64,000 bases of DNA from Gemmatimonadota bacterium (lineage in GTDB: Bacteria > Gemmatimonadota > Gemmatimonadetes > Palauibacterales > Palauibacteraceae), in contig JAJCZV010000011.1 of assembly GCA_029262175.1 (NCBI GenBank), positions 1-64,000 of the forward strand, read 5' to 3'. Below the pieces are notes generated by a model, which ran no database searches, was not told the origin of the DNA, and saw only the letters and a program-made list of their open reading frames with translations. Shown here piece after piece: positions 42,104-51,422 of this stretch; position 1 is the first letter of the stretch; each line of letters begins with the position of its first letter. The translations under genes were made by a program, and so were the position numbers.

Positions 42104-42192
42104 TCGGCCAGATGAACATTCGAGGAGTTTTTCGAGGCGAGGTAGCTCGCGGGAAGTCGCACCAGGTAGGGAAAAAGCCCCCAATCTGTGGT

Positions 42193-42221
42193 TTGACACC
42201 ACAAAGGCCTACTCCTACTTT
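42193..42221 (+). promoter_or_regulatory. Candidate sigma-70-type promoter of pilMNOPQ
   Basis: A perfect -35 TTGACA (42193-42198), 17 bases, then TACTTT (42216-42221). The -35 lies in the loop and right arm of a small tgtggt/accaca stem. The pilM ATG is 52 bases downstream. Confidence 0.5.
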
Positions 42222-42272
42222 GGACCGTCCCGCCGTATCTCGTCCGTGGCAACCACTTAACGGACGATTCTA

Positions 42273-43319
42273 ATGCTGCGATTTGGGTTTGGGCGGAGGA
42301 AAACGACAGTTGGGCTGGATGTCGGCAGCGGATTTATCAAAGCCGCCGTCATCGATCACAGCAAGGACACTCCCCAGTTGGCCAAGGTAGCCGTTAGCCC
42401 TCTCGAGGGTGACGCAATCGTGGACGGCGATATCGTCGACCCCGGTCTAGTCGCGGACGCCATCTCCTCACTGTTTGAACGCGAGAAGATTGATCAGCGA
42501 GATGTCGTTATCGGCGTAGGTGGCCGTGACGTCATCATCAAGTTGATCAAGATGGATCGCATGGATGAGGACGAGGCGCGAGAGGTCATTCCGTGGGAAG
42601 CGGAGCAGCACGTGCCCTTCGACATGGACAACGTCCAGCTCGACTTCGAGATCACGGATCCCGATGGCGACGGTCTGCAGATGACGGTGTTGCTCGTTGC
42701 CGCCAAGCGCGAGCTGATCGAAACGCGGATTTCGCTGTTACAGCAGGCGGGTTTGACGGCCAAGGCCGTCGACGTCGAAGCGTTCGCCCTCCACAACGCG
42801 CTCGAAGTCAACTATCCCAGCGCGATGGAAGGGGTCACGGCGCTCGTGAATATCGGCAACGATACCACGACGGTGAACGTCCTCGACGGCGGTGTCCCAG
42901 TCCTCACGCGCGATCTCAGCTTCGGCACGCGAGGTCTGATCCTCGACCTACAGCGGGAACGCTCTCTCACGGCCGAGCAGGCGCAGGCTGCGCTTCGCGG
43001 TGAGAGCGCCGACGCGAGTCTCCGAGAGTTTTTGGCCGAGCGAGCGCAGGAAGTGGCTCGGGGTGTCGAACGCGCGGCCGCATTCCTCGAGACCGACGAC
43101 ATCGGGCTCGGAGTTGCACGTCTTTATCTGTGCGGAGGCGGCGTGGGTATCGCCGGCCTGTCGGAGATCCTCGCCGAGCGTTTGGGCGTCGAGACCCACA
43201 TTGCCAGTGCCTTCGAGCGCATCCAAGTCAAGGCGGATGCGATCGACTTTTTGGAACTACAAGAAATGGCGCCGATGCTGATGCTGTCCGTCGGCCTGGC
43301 GCTCCGGAAAGCTGCTTAG
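42273..43319 (+). CDS. pilM: Type IV pilus assembly protein PilM
   Basis: A 348-residue actin-fold ATPase of the cytosolic alignment ring. The phosphate-1 loop is VGLDVGSGFIKAAVID, followed by EAREVIPWEAEQHVPFDMD, the PilM-specific segment. The second phosphate loop is ALVNIGNDTTTVNVL and the adenosine motif is LYLCGGGVGIAGLSEIL. PilM binds the short N-terminal tail of PilN. It is the first gene of pilM-N-O-P-Q. Confidence 0.96.
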   Translation: MLRFGFGRRKTTVGLDVGSGFIKAAVIDHSKDTPQLAKVAVSPLEGDAIVDGDIVDPGLVADAISSLFEREKIDQRDVVIGVGGRDVIIKLIKMDRMDEDEAREVIPWEAEQHVPFDMDNVQLDFEITDPDGDGLQMTVLLVAAKRELIETRISLLQQAGLTAKAVDVEAFALHNALEVNYPSAMEGVTALVNIGNDTTTVNVLDGGVPVLTRDLSFGTRGLILDLQRERSLTAEQAQAALRGESADASLREFLAERAQEVARGVERAAAFLETDDIGLGVARLYLCGGGVGIAGLSEILAERLGVETHIASAFERIQVKADAIDFLELQEMAPMLMLSVGLALRKAA

Positions 43320-43374
43320 GAGTCCGGTCACCAAGAACAGTGGGTGTGGATGATGATGGGGGACGAGTAAGCGG

Positions 43375-44052
43375 ATGATTGAAGTCAATCTATTACCAGA
43401 ATCGCAGTCGTCTCGCGGGGGTGGTAAGCGCTCTAAGAAGAGGGGCGCCAAACCGTCAATGGGCGGCCTGGGCCTAAAGGGCAAAGGCGGCAACCCCTGG
43501 AGCACGGCGCTCATGGTCGCGGGGATCATTATCCCCCTAGCCGCTGCATTCCTGTGGTGGTCCCAACGTTCCGAGGCATCGAGTCTGCAGGTGCGGCTCG
43601 ACGCAGCGACTGCGGATTCCGCGCGTCTCGCGGATCTGCGGGTGGTCAGCGATAGCCTGACCACGCGCCGCGAACAGATTCGCAGTCGAGTGGCGCTTGT
43701 TGAGCAACTCGATAGGAATCGGTTCGTATGGCCGCATCTCATGGACGAGGTCAGCCGAGCGGTCCCGAACATGGCGTGGCTCAGTTCGCTGAGACAGACG
43801 TCACCGCTACCCGATCTTGGCGTCCAGATCCAGGGGATCGCGGCGAACCCGCTCGCCATTACGGAATTCGTTCGAAATCTGCAATCGTCCGAGTACATCA
43901 CGGACGTGCGAATCCTGGGGTCCCAACGGCAAAGCCTCGAAAGCGGTGACACTTCGATTGCTGCGCAGGCCTTCACACTGTCGATCCGGTTTACCGAGCC
44001 TGCAGGCGGCTCGATACGCTCGGAGCCGATCATCGCGAATACGGGAGGCTGA
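43375..44052 (+). CDS. pilN: Type IV pilus assembly protein PilN
   Basis: A 225-residue bitopic protein. The first residues MIEVNLLPES are the INLLP motif that binds PilM. A basic, glycine-rich cytosolic stretch (12-40) precedes one membrane helix (43-62), longer than usual for PilN. The periplasmic part has a coiled coil (SLQVRLDAATADSARLADLR) and a ferredoxin-like domain with LVEQLDRNRFVWPHLMDEVS. It pairs with PilO in the periplasm. Confidence 0.95.
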   Translation: MIEVNLLPESQSSRGGGKRSKKRGAKPSMGGLGLKGKGGNPWSTALMVAGIIIPLAAAFLWWSQRSEASSLQVRLDAATADSARLADLRVVSDSLTTRREQIRSRVALVEQLDRNRFVWPHLMDEVSRAVPNMAWLSSLRQTSPLPDLGVQIQGIAANPLAITEFVRNLQSSEYITDVRILGSQRQSLESGDTSIAAQAFTLSIRFTEPAGGSIRSEPIIANTGG

Positions 44053-44054
44053 CG

Positions 44055-44648
44055 ATGGCTTTGCTGCCTCAAGATCCCAAGGATCAATACAAGATGCTCG
44101 GCGTCATCCTCGTGATGGCGCTCGGCGCGGTTTTCTACCTCTACGTCTGGAGCCCCAAGGGCACCGACCTCGCGGAGTTGGAACAGCGCGTCGAACAGAT
44201 CGAGCAGGCAAACACGCTGGCCGAAACACGGACACGAGATCTGGACAGCGTACGCGAAGAACTCGAGCTCGGGGAGCGTCAATTCGCGATGCTCCAGCGA
44301 CTCGTGCCGGCGCGAGGCGAGGTGCCCGCGATCTACGAGGCGATCGCCTCCGAGACGCAGTCGCTGGGTCTCGACCTCCTCAACGTGACGCCGACCGAAC
44401 CGATCGCGGACTCTGCGGCGTTCTTTCTCCGCCAGAACTGGGAGATGCAGCTCGAAGGTGAATACCACGACGTAGGTCAGTTTCTTTCCCGCGTCGCAAG
44501 CTTCACTCGAATCGTTCACCCGGAGGTCTCAGAGATTCGACCCGCCGGCGTTACGAATTCGGGGCGGCAGTTGGTACAGGCTCGATTCAGGCTGGAGACA
44601 TTCGTACTCCCGCCCGAGGGCAGCACGACGCCGATGGAGGGCGGATGA
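44055..44648 (+). CDS. pilO: Type IV pilus assembly protein PilO
   Basis: A 197-residue protein with one N-terminal membrane segment (about 14-32), a periplasmic coiled coil (LAELEQRVEQIEQANTLAET) and a C-terminal ferredoxin-like domain containing the PilO segment LVPARGEVPAIYEAIASE. It forms the inner-membrane alignment complex with PilN and PilP. It starts two bases after pilN and overlaps pilP in an ATGA. Confidence 0.93.
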   Translation: MALLPQDPKDQYKMLGVILVMALGAVFYLYVWSPKGTDLAELEQRVEQIEQANTLAETRTRDLDSVREELELGERQFAMLQRLVPARGEVPAIYEAIASETQSLGLDLLNVTPTEPIADSAAFFLRQNWEMQLEGEYHDVGQFLSRVASFTRIVHPEVSEIRPAGVTNSGRQLVQARFRLETFVLPPEGSTTPMEGG

Positions 44649-45088
44649 TGATGAAGACGTCTAAGGGGAGAGCCCGCGGGCTGCCCATTGCGGCCTACGG
44701 TGCCGCAGTGGTCTTCGGCCTGGCGATGTCCGCGCAGGCGGCCACAGCTCAGACCCCCGTATCGACCGTATATGAGAGGGAGGTCTTTACCTATCCCTCG
44801 CTCGGACGCCGTGACCCGTTCCGCCCCTTGAATTCGGGGGATCAGATCGGGCCGAGGTTTGCGGACCTGAACCTCACAGGGGTGCTCTTCAACCCCGCGA
44901 TCGGCAGCGTCGCGACGCTTATCGACGTGAAATCCGGTCGACGATATCGCTCCCGTGAGGGAGACGTCCTCGGCGACATTCGAATCGCAGCGATTCGGAC
45001 GGACGAAGTGGACTTCGTGATCACGAGCTTCGGAATCAGCCGACGTGAGACTTTGACGGTGAAGAAAACCAAGGAGATTGACGGATGA
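44645..45088 (+). CDS. pilP: PilP-like pilotin/alignment protein
   Basis: A 147-residue exported protein with a signal peptide (hydrophobic core about 15-32, cleavage near AQAATAQ) and no lipobox cysteine, unlike many PilP lipoproteins. GRRDPFRPL is the conserved R-D-P-F/L motif of PilP. The C-terminal beta domain contains LNLTGVLFNPAIGSVATLID and YRSREGDVLGDIRI, as in PilP domains that bind the N0 domain of PilQ. It overlaps pilQ in an ATGA. Confidence 0.85.
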   Translation: MMMKTSKGRARGLPIAAYGAAVVFGLAMSAQAATAQTPVSTVYEREVFTYPSLGRRDPFRPLNSGDQIGPRFADLNLTGVLFNPAIGSVATLIDVKSGRRYRSREGDVLGDIRIAAIRTDEVDFVITSFGISRRETLTVKKTKEIDG

Positions 45089-46875
45089 TCGCTCGATCCA
45101 TCCTCGCCTTCGCCCTGGCGGCGTGGTTCGGAGGAGCGCCCTCCGACATTCGCGAGATTCAGATCTCGCCCGCTGGCGCGGAGACAGAAATAACGATTGT
45201 GGTCGGCGGTGAAATCACGCCGCATCACTTCATGCTCTCGGACCCGCCTCGACTGATTCTAGATGTCGAAGGCGCCAGTCACAGCTTGGACCGTCACAGC
45301 TACGAGGCGATCGGTCGAGGAGGCGTCATTCGTCTTCGCTCGAGCCAGTTTCGCCCGGACGTCGTGCGTTTGGTCTTCGACTTGACTCGCGAGCTCGAGT
45401 ACAACGTCGATAAGGCTCAAGGCAAAGTGCGCGTCACTTTCCAGAACCCCGGCGAATCGTTCTCGAGTTGGTCGACACAGCCCGCAGTGGCCGCAGTGGC
45501 GGAAATGGACTTGTCGAGTGACCGCGCGACGGGGAGCGACATGCCATCGGCGTTTGCGGCTGCCGTTCAGCAGGCTCAGCCGCGGATCTCGGTTGCCTAT
45601 GACAGCGCGACGATGCTTGACGTCTTGGCCGGTTTCTCGGAGTTCGCGGGCGTTTCGATCGTCCCGAACGGTGATGCGGCCTCTGTGGCCGTTCGCGGAA
45701 TCGACATCAAGAACCAGCCTTGGGATGTCGCGCTCAGCGCAATCCTATCCGCTCAGAACCTCGGATGGCAGACGACCGAGAGCGGGATCATCGTCGTCGA
45801 TCTTCTGGAGAATCTGAAGACGCGAGACGAACTGCTTACAGAGACACGCGTGATGCGGATCAACTACGCAAGCGCGGATTCGGTCGCACAGGCTCTCTCG
45901 AAGTTGGTGACTCCGGACCGAGGCCAAGTGGTCTCTTACGCCGGCACGAACTCGATCATCGTAACGGATGCACCTTCTGTCGTCGCTCGCATGGACACGC
46001 TCATCAAATCACTTGATAAGCGTATGCCGCAGGTGGCGATTGAAGCGAAGATCGTGTTCGTCGATCGTACCGACGTTCAAGAGATGGGTATCGTTTACGA
46101 TCTCAAGGAGCGTGAGGGCGGCTTCGTCGAACAGGGCATCAATGACGAGGTCTCCGTCCCCGATCCGAATGAGCCGCCGCAGCTGGTCGATACCGATGGC
46201 GACGGCGTCCCGGATCAAGCCTTCTTCAAACGCACGAACGAGACGCTCGTGAATCTGGGTGGCGACGCGATCGCCGCCCTGGCAAACGCCAACGACCGAG
46301 TCACGTCGCCGGCGCTTTCGATCTTGACTGCGGTCACGTTCGGCGAGTTCTCTCTGTTCTCGTTCATTGAAGCGCTCGAGTCTCACCAGCTCTCTGATGT
46401 CCAGGCCGCACCGTCGATCCAAGTGGTCGACAACGCGAAGGCTCGGATTCAGGTCGGTGAGCGGACGCCGATCCGCGTGTTGGAGCGCGGCGCCCAGAGC
46501 GAAGACGCCACCGTCAACGTGCAGTTCGAGGACACCGGGATCATTCTCGAGGTCCAGCCGCACGTGACGAACAACAACCAGGTGTTGTTGGCTCTGTCGG
46601 CGGAGCGTTCCGGTCTACAGGTGGGGCTATCGGACGTAGGCTTTGTGTTCGAGAAGCAGATCGGTCAGACGACGCTGCTGCTCGACGACGGCGAAACTGC
46701 GGTCATCGGTGGTCTTACGCTGAGCGAAGTCAGCCGTAGCGAGAGCGGGATCCCCGGACTCATGAATATTCCGGTCCTCGGGAGCCTGTTCCGAACCACC
46801 AAAGAGAACGAAGTGAAGCAGGACCTGATCATTCTCGTCACGCCGCACGTGATCATGCCGCGTCCGCTGCCGTAA
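45085..46875 (+). CDS. pilQ: Type IV pilus secretin PilQ
   Basis: A 596-residue outer-membrane secretin through which the pilus exits. After a signal sequence comes an AMIN domain (about 20-120, with FMLSDPPRLILDVEGA) that binds peptidoglycan. An STN/N0 domain (about 165-240, SVAYDSATMLDVLAGFSEFA) and an N1 domain with the typical LSKLVTPDRGQVVSYAGTNS follow. The C-terminal secretin barrel contains VQAAPSIQVVDNAKARIQVG and IPGLMNIPVLGSLFRTT. It is the last gene of the pilus cluster and is followed by a strong terminator. Confidence 0.96.
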   Translation: MIARSILAFALAAWFGGAPSDIREIQISPAGAETEITIVVGGEITPHHFMLSDPPRLILDVEGASHSLDRHSYEAIGRGGVIRLRSSQFRPDVVRLVFDLTRELEYNVDKAQGKVRVTFQNPGESFSSWSTQPAVAAVAEMDLSSDRATGSDMPSAFAAAVQQAQPRISVAYDSATMLDVLAGFSEFAGVSIVPNGDAASVAVRGIDIKNQPWDVALSAILSAQNLGWQTTESGIIVVDLLENLKTRDELLTETRVMRINYASADSVAQALSKLVTPDRGQVVSYAGTNSIIVTDAPSVVARMDTLIKSLDKRMPQVAIEAKIVFVDRTDVQEMGIVYDLKEREGGFVEQGINDEVSVPDPNEPPQLVDTDGDGVPDQAFFKRTNETLVNLGGDAIAALANANDRVTSPALSILTAVTFGEFSLFSFIEALESHQLSDVQAAPSIQVVDNAKARIQVGERTPIRVLERGAQSEDATVNVQFEDTGIILEVQPHVTNNNQVLLALSAERSGLQVGLSDVGFVFEKQIGQTTLLLDDGETAVIGGLTLSEVSRSESGIPGLMNIPVLGSLFRTTKENEVKQDLIILVTPHVIMPRPLP

Positions 46876-46947
46876 TTGAACGCGTGGGCGTCGGGCCTCG
46901 AGGTCCGGCGCCCCGCTTGTTCTCCGACGAGGGCACCGTCAGTTTCG

Positions 46948-46977
46948 AGGCCCGGCCTAGCGCCGGGCCTTTTTTTT
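46948..46977 (+). terminator. Intrinsic terminator after pilQ
   Basis: Stem aggcccggc paired with gccgggcct around a 5-base loop, followed by seven or eight T. It separates the pilus operon from aroC. Confidence 0.93.
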
Positions 46978-47018
46978 GTCTACAACGCTCGTTCCTCTAC
47001 CAGGAGTCGAACCACTTC

Positions 47019-48218
47019 GTGCTCAGGCGTCTGAAACTCACCACCGCAGGGGAGTCGCACGGCCCCGCGATCGTGGCGATCCTGGATGGCGTCCCCGCCG
47101 GCCTCGAGCTCTCTCCGCAGGACGTGGCGCGCGAGTTGATCCGTCGCCAGGGAGGGTATGGTCGCGGCGGGCGGATGAAGATCGAGAAAGACCTGGGAGA
47201 GATCTTCGCCGGCGTTCGGCTGGGCGAAACCCTGGGGGGGCCGATCGCGATCCGCATCCCGAACCGGGACTTCAAGAACTGGCAGGACGCGATGTCGGTC
47301 GAAGCCCCCGCGGCCCCCGACGATGAATCGCTGCGACGCGTGACCCTACCGCGTCCGGGTCACGCTGACCTCGTCGGAATGCTCAAGTACCGCCGAGCTG
47401 ACGCGCGGGACATCCTGGAGCGTGCCAGCGCGAGGGAGACGGCGGCCCGGGTGGCAGGGGGCGCGGTGGCCAAGCGATTGCTCCATGGTTTCGGGGTTCG
47501 CGTCGAGAGTCACGTCGTGCGCATCGGCCAGGTCCACGCCCCATCCCCCGATCCGCTGCCAGACTCGGTTCAGGCGTCGGCCGACGCCTCTCCGGTCCGG
47601 TGTCTCGACGAAGCCGCTTCGAGTCGCATGGTGGCGGAGATCGACGAGGCGCGTCGCGCGGGCGACTCCCTCGGCGGGGTCTTCGAAGTCATCGCTCGCG
47701 GGCTGCCCGTTGGATTGGGAAGCCACGTGACGGCGGACGTGCGGCTGTCGGGGCGGATCGCCGGCGCGTTGATGTCGATCCATGCGATGAAGGGAGTCGA
47801 GATCGGCATGGGCTTCGCATCTGCCGCGGCGCGCGGGTCGGGCGTCCACGACGAGATCGAACGCGACGCGAGTCGGCGCCGAGCCGGCGGCTATCGGCGT
47901 CGTAGCAACAACGCGGGTGGGCTCGAAGGCGGGATCACTACGGGGGAACCATTGGTGGCTCGAGTCGCTATGAAGCCGCTCAGTTCCCTCCGACAGCCGC
48001 TCGACAGTGTAGACACCAAGAGCGGGGAGCCGGCCAAGGCGATACGGGAACGAAGCGACGTATGTGCGGTACCCGCTGCGGCGATCGTTGGAGAGGCCAT
48101 GTTGGCTTTGGTTCTCGCCGATGCATGGCTCGAGAAGTTCGGAGGAGATTCCATGCAAGAGCTGGAATCGAACGTCGAGGCCTACCTGGCAGGTCTCGCC
48201 ACCGCGACGCTAGGGTAG
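47019..48218 (+). CDS. aroC: Chorismate synthase
   Basis: A 399-residue FMN-dependent enzyme making chorismate from EPSP, the last step of the shikimate pathway. Conserved regions are LTTAGESHGPAIVAILDGVP, RPGHADLVGMLKY with DARDILERASARETAARVA, and NNAGGLEGGITTGEP near the C-terminus. GTG at 47019 begins the standard VLRRLKLTTAGESHG opening, with AGGAG 12 bases upstream. The longer frame from 46884 crosses the pilQ terminator and is rejected. Shikimate kinase follows nine bases later. Confidence 0.96.
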   Translation: MLRRLKLTTAGESHGPAIVAILDGVPAGLELSPQDVARELIRRQGGYGRGGRMKIEKDLGEIFAGVRLGETLGGPIAIRIPNRDFKNWQDAMSVEAPAAPDDESLRRVTLPRPGHADLVGMLKYRRADARDILERASARETAARVAGGAVAKRLLHGFGVRVESHVVRIGQVHAPSPDPLPDSVQASADASPVRCLDEAASSRMVAEIDEARRAGDSLGGVFEVIARGLPVGLGSHVTADVRLSGRIAGALMSIHAMKGVEIGMGFASAAARGSGVHDEIERDASRRRAGGYRRRSNNAGGLEGGITTGEPLVARVAMKPLSSLRQPLDSVDTKSGEPAKAIRERSDVCAVPAAAIVGEAMLALVLADAWLEKFGGDSMQELESNVEAYLAGLATATLG

Positions 48219-48227
48219 CGCGAGAGC

Positions 48228-48788
48228 GTGCCGGAGTTTCCGAGGAGCGTCTGGCTGGTGGGGTTGTCGGGGGCGGGAAAAAGCACGATTGGCCCGATCC
48301 TGGCCGAGCGGCTCGGATACGACTTTATCGACTTGGATCTTCGAGTCGAGGCGTTGGCAGGGGAGACGATCGCCGACCTCTTCGATCGGGGAGGAGAGAC
48401 CCTTTTTCGCCGCTTCGAGGCGGAGGCGACAAGCGAGATCATGGGTCTGGAGCGTACCGTTGTCGCGACGGGCGGGGGCTGGATGGCCCGTCGCGACCTG
48501 GAGCGAACATGCGACGGCTGCACGCGGGTCTGGTTGCGCGTCGGCCCCGAGACCGCGATCCATCGGCTGGGCCGTTTGGCGGGAAGCGGGCGCCCGCTGC
48601 TCGACGCTCCCGACCCGTTGGGGGTTCTGACTGCCCTTCTCGCGGAGCGTGAGCCCGCGTATTCGGAGGCCGAACTGGGGGTCTGGACCGAGGCGCGGTC
48701 GCCCGTTGAGGTTGCGAAGGAAGTCCAGCAGAGGTTACAGACGACGGACGCAGGATCCACCGGAAAACAGGAGATCGAGAAGAGCTAG
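48228..48788 (+). CDS. aroK: Shikimate kinase
   Basis: A 186-residue P-loop kinase phosphorylating shikimate at the 3-OH. Walker A is GLSGAGKST; the shikimate-binding DLD is in FIDLDLRVE; FDRGGETLFRRFE and VATGGGWM are further substrate-binding motifs. GTG at 48228 gives the family's usual N-terminus. It lies between aroC and topA without gaps; the topA ATG directly follows its stop. Confidence 0.94.
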   Translation: MPEFPRSVWLVGLSGAGKSTIGPILAERLGYDFIDLDLRVEALAGETIADLFDRGGETLFRRFEAEATSEIMGLERTVVATGGGWMARRDLERTCDGCTRVWLRVGPETAIHRLGRLAGSGRPLLDAPDPLGVLTALLAEREPAYSEAELGVWTEARSPVEVAKEVQQRLQTTDAGSTGKQEIEKS

Positions 48789-51422
48789 ATGGACTTGTTG
48801 ATTGTTGAGTCGCCGGCGAAGGCGCGTACACTCGGAGCGTACCTGGGGCCAGGATACCGCGTGGAAGCCTCGGTGGGACACGTGCGGGATCTCCCCAAGA
48901 GCGGGCTGGGGGTCGACGTCGAGCACGGCTTCGAACCCGAGTACGTGACCATCGAAGGCAAAGGACCCGTCCTCAAGAAGCTACGTGCTGCGGCGAAGGA
49001 CGCGGACTCCATCTTGCTCGCCACCGATCCGGATCGTGAAGGCGAAGCCATCGCCTTCCACATCGCGGAGGTGCTGGGCGCCTCGAAGCCGGGGGGCGCA
49101 GGGCGCTTTCGCCGGGTCACGTTCAACGAAATCACGAAGAAGGCCGTCATCGCCGCGCTCGAGACCCCGGGCGAACTCGATCAGAATCGGGTCGACGCAC
49201 AACAGGCTCGTCGGATTCTCGATCGTCTCGTGGGATACAAACTCTCTCCGCTGCTCTGGAAGAAGATCAGACCCGGATTGTCCGCAGGTCGGGTGCAGTC
49301 CGTCGCGGTTCGACTGTTGGTCGAGCGCGAACGCGAACGCCGTGCCTTTCGTACCGCTGCGTACTGGGATCTCCGGGCGCATCTATCCGCCGAGACTCGG
49401 GGGTTCACGGCTGGACTGATCTCCGTCTCCGACGTTCCGATCGCGTCAGGTCGCGACTTTGATGAGACGACCGGCGGCCTCAAGAAGGGCCGCGAAGTCG
49501 TGCTGCTCGATGAGGAAGGCGCCAAGTCCCTCCGCGATTCCCTCGCGGACGAAACGTTTCGCGTTCGTTCTCTCGAGGAAAAGCGTTCCAAGCGGAGTCC
49601 GTATCCACCGTTCACGACCGCCACTTTCCAACAAGAGGCGAACCGAAAGCTGAATCTGGGGGCCCGCGAGTCGATGCGCGTGGCGCAGGGTCTCTATGAA
49701 GATGGACTCATTACCTACATGCGTACCGATTCCGTCCAGCTTTCCGAGGACGCGATCGATGCGGTCCGTACGCGGGTCGAAACGCGCTACGGCGCGGAGT
49801 ACTTGAGCGACAAGCCTCGCCGTTTCAAGACCAAGTCGAAGAGCGCCCAGGAGGCACACGAAGCCATTCGACCGGCCGGAACCGACATGCAGACCGCAAA
49901 GGAGCTCGGTCTCAGCGGCAAGCGGGCCAAGGTGTACCAGCTCATCTGGAAACGCACGATCGCCACGCAGATGGCCGACGTCCGTCAGCTTCATCTCACT
50001 GTCCAGATCGAGGCGGGAGACGCCCTGTTCCGAGCCACGGGCAAGGTCATCGAGTTCGCGGGCTTCTTTCGCGCCTATGTCGAAGGGTCCGACGATCCGG
50101 ACGCGGCGCTCGAAGACCAGGAGGTCATGCTTCCGGAACTCGAGAAGGGCCAGGTGCTCGACTGCACAGACTTGGAGAGCTTGTTCCACGAGACCAAGCC
50201 GCCGGCCCGATTCACCGACGCGACTTTGATCAAAGAGCTAGAGGCCGACGGCATCGGCCGCCCCTCGACCTATGCCTCGATTATCTCGACGATTCTGGAT
50301 CGCGGATACTCGGAACGGAAGAACAAACAGCTGATTCCGACGTTTATCGCCTTCGCCGTAACCGCGCTCCTGGAGGAGCACTTTCCGGATCTCGTCGATC
50401 TAGGCTTCACGGCGGGAATGGAAAAGGACCTCGATGAAATCGCGCGCGGACGCGGTGACTGGCGCACCTATCTGACAGGGTTTTACAGCGGCGAGAAAGG
50501 CTTCGAAGCCCGCGTACTCGACCGTGAGGGCGCGATCGATCCGCGAGAAGCGTCGACCGTGATCCTGGGCGGTCTGACTCCGACCGTCCGGATTGGTCGC
50601 TACGGTCCGTTCCTCGAGCTCATTCGCGACGAGGATCGGATGACGGCACCGCTGCCGGACGGCGTACCGCCGGCGGAATTGAGCGAAGCGCTCGCCATTG
50701 AAACGTTGGAGCGCCGAGCCGAGGGGCCGGACGAGCTGGGCGTGGATCCCGACACCCAAGAGCCGATCTATCTCATGACCGGGCGATTTGGCCCCTACGT
50801 ACAACGCGGCGAGGTGGTGGAGGGGGGAGAGAAGCCCAAGCGAGCGTCCCTCCCGGAGAAGGTGCCATACGAGGACATGACGCTCGAGATCGCCCTCAAG
50901 CTCCTATCGATGCCGGCGGATCTGGGCGTGCATCCAGAGGACGGAAAGACCGTGAAGGTCGGCATCGGTCGCTATGGACCCTACGTCGTCCACGAGGGCG
51001 ATTATCGTTCTTTGACGGCGGACGATGACCCGCTCACGGTGACGTTCGAGCGCGCGATGGCGCTGCTGGCGGAACCGAAGAAACGCGGTCGTGCGGCCGC
51101 GAAGCCGCTACGCGAGGTGGGGAAGCATCCGGATGACGACCAACCCATTTCGCTGTTCAACGGCCGGTACGGGCCCTACGTGAAGCACGGGAAGATCAAC
51201 GCCTCGCTGCCCAAGGGCGTGGAAGCGGAGGACGTGACCGTTCCGATCGCGGTGGAACTGCTCCAGAAGCGTATCGAACGCGATGCCGCCAAGAAGGGCA
51301 AGAAAAAGCCCGCCGCAAAGAAACCCGCCGCAAAGAAGCCCGCAGCAAAGAAGCCCGCAGCCAAGAAAGCGGCCGGCAAGAAAAAGCCCGTCGCCAAGAA
51401 AAAGACGACGTCTAAGAAATGA
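48789..51422 (+). CDS. topA: DNA topoisomerase I
   Basis: An 877-residue type IA topoisomerase that relaxes negative supercoils. The TOPRIM domain begins LIVESPAKARTLGAYLG and has TDPDREGEAIAFH. The catalytic tyrosine is in LITYMRTDSVQLSEDA (about residue 311). The C-terminus has several TOPRIM_C-type repeats of the pattern GRYGPYV (four copies: IGRYGPF, GRFGPYV, IGRYGPYV, NGRYGPYV) rather than cysteine zinc fingers. It ends in a lysine/alanine-rich tail of about 45 residues. The stop overlaps xerC in an ATGA. Confidence 0.96.
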   Translation: MDLLIVESPAKARTLGAYLGPGYRVEASVGHVRDLPKSGLGVDVEHGFEPEYVTIEGKGPVLKKLRAAAKDADSILLATDPDREGEAIAFHIAEVLGASKPGGAGRFRRVTFNEITKKAVIAALETPGELDQNRVDAQQARRILDRLVGYKLSPLLWKKIRPGLSAGRVQSVAVRLLVERERERRAFRTAAYWDLRAHLSAETRGFTAGLISVSDVPIASGRDFDETTGGLKKGREVVLLDEEGAKSLRDSLADETFRVRSLEEKRSKRSPYPPFTTATFQQEANRKLNLGARESMRVAQGLYEDGLITYMRTDSVQLSEDAIDAVRTRVETRYGAEYLSDKPRRFKTKSKSAQEAHEAIRPAGTDMQTAKELGLSGKRAKVYQLIWKRTIATQMADVRQLHLTVQIEAGDALFRATGKVIEFAGFFRAYVEGSDDPDAALEDQEVMLPELEKGQVLDCTDLESLFHETKPPARFTDATLIKELEADGIGRPSTYASIISTILDRGYSERKNKQLIPTFIAFAVTALLEEHFPDLVDLGFTAGMEKDLDEIARGRGDWRTYLTGFYSGEKGFEARVLDREGAIDPREASTVILGGLTPTVRIGRYGPFLELIRDEDRMTAPLPDGVPPAELSEALAIETLERRAEGPDELGVDPDTQEPIYLMTGRFGPYVQRGEVVEGGEKPKRASLPEKVPYEDMTLEIALKLLSMPADLGVHPEDGKTVKVGIGRYGPYVVHEGDYRSLTADDDPLTVTFERAMALLAEPKKRGRAAAKPLREVGKHPDDDQPISLFNGRYGPYVKHGKINASLPKGVEAEDVTVPIAVELLQKRIERDAAKKGKKKPAAKKPAAKKPAAKKPAAKKAAGKKKPVAKKKTTSKK
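51293..51419. repeat. Repetitive Lys/Pro/Ala tail coding sequence of topA
   Basis: About five short tandem copies of a 15-bp unit of the type aagaagcccgcagca encode KKPAA repeats, followed by [19 protein letters not shown]. The encoded tail is histone-H1-like, disordered and strongly basic. Confidence 0.85.

Noticed and set aside
43257..44519. 420-residue minus-strand frame opposite pilN and pilO
   Set aside because: Antisense shadow; pilN and pilO are unambiguous from motifs and operon position.
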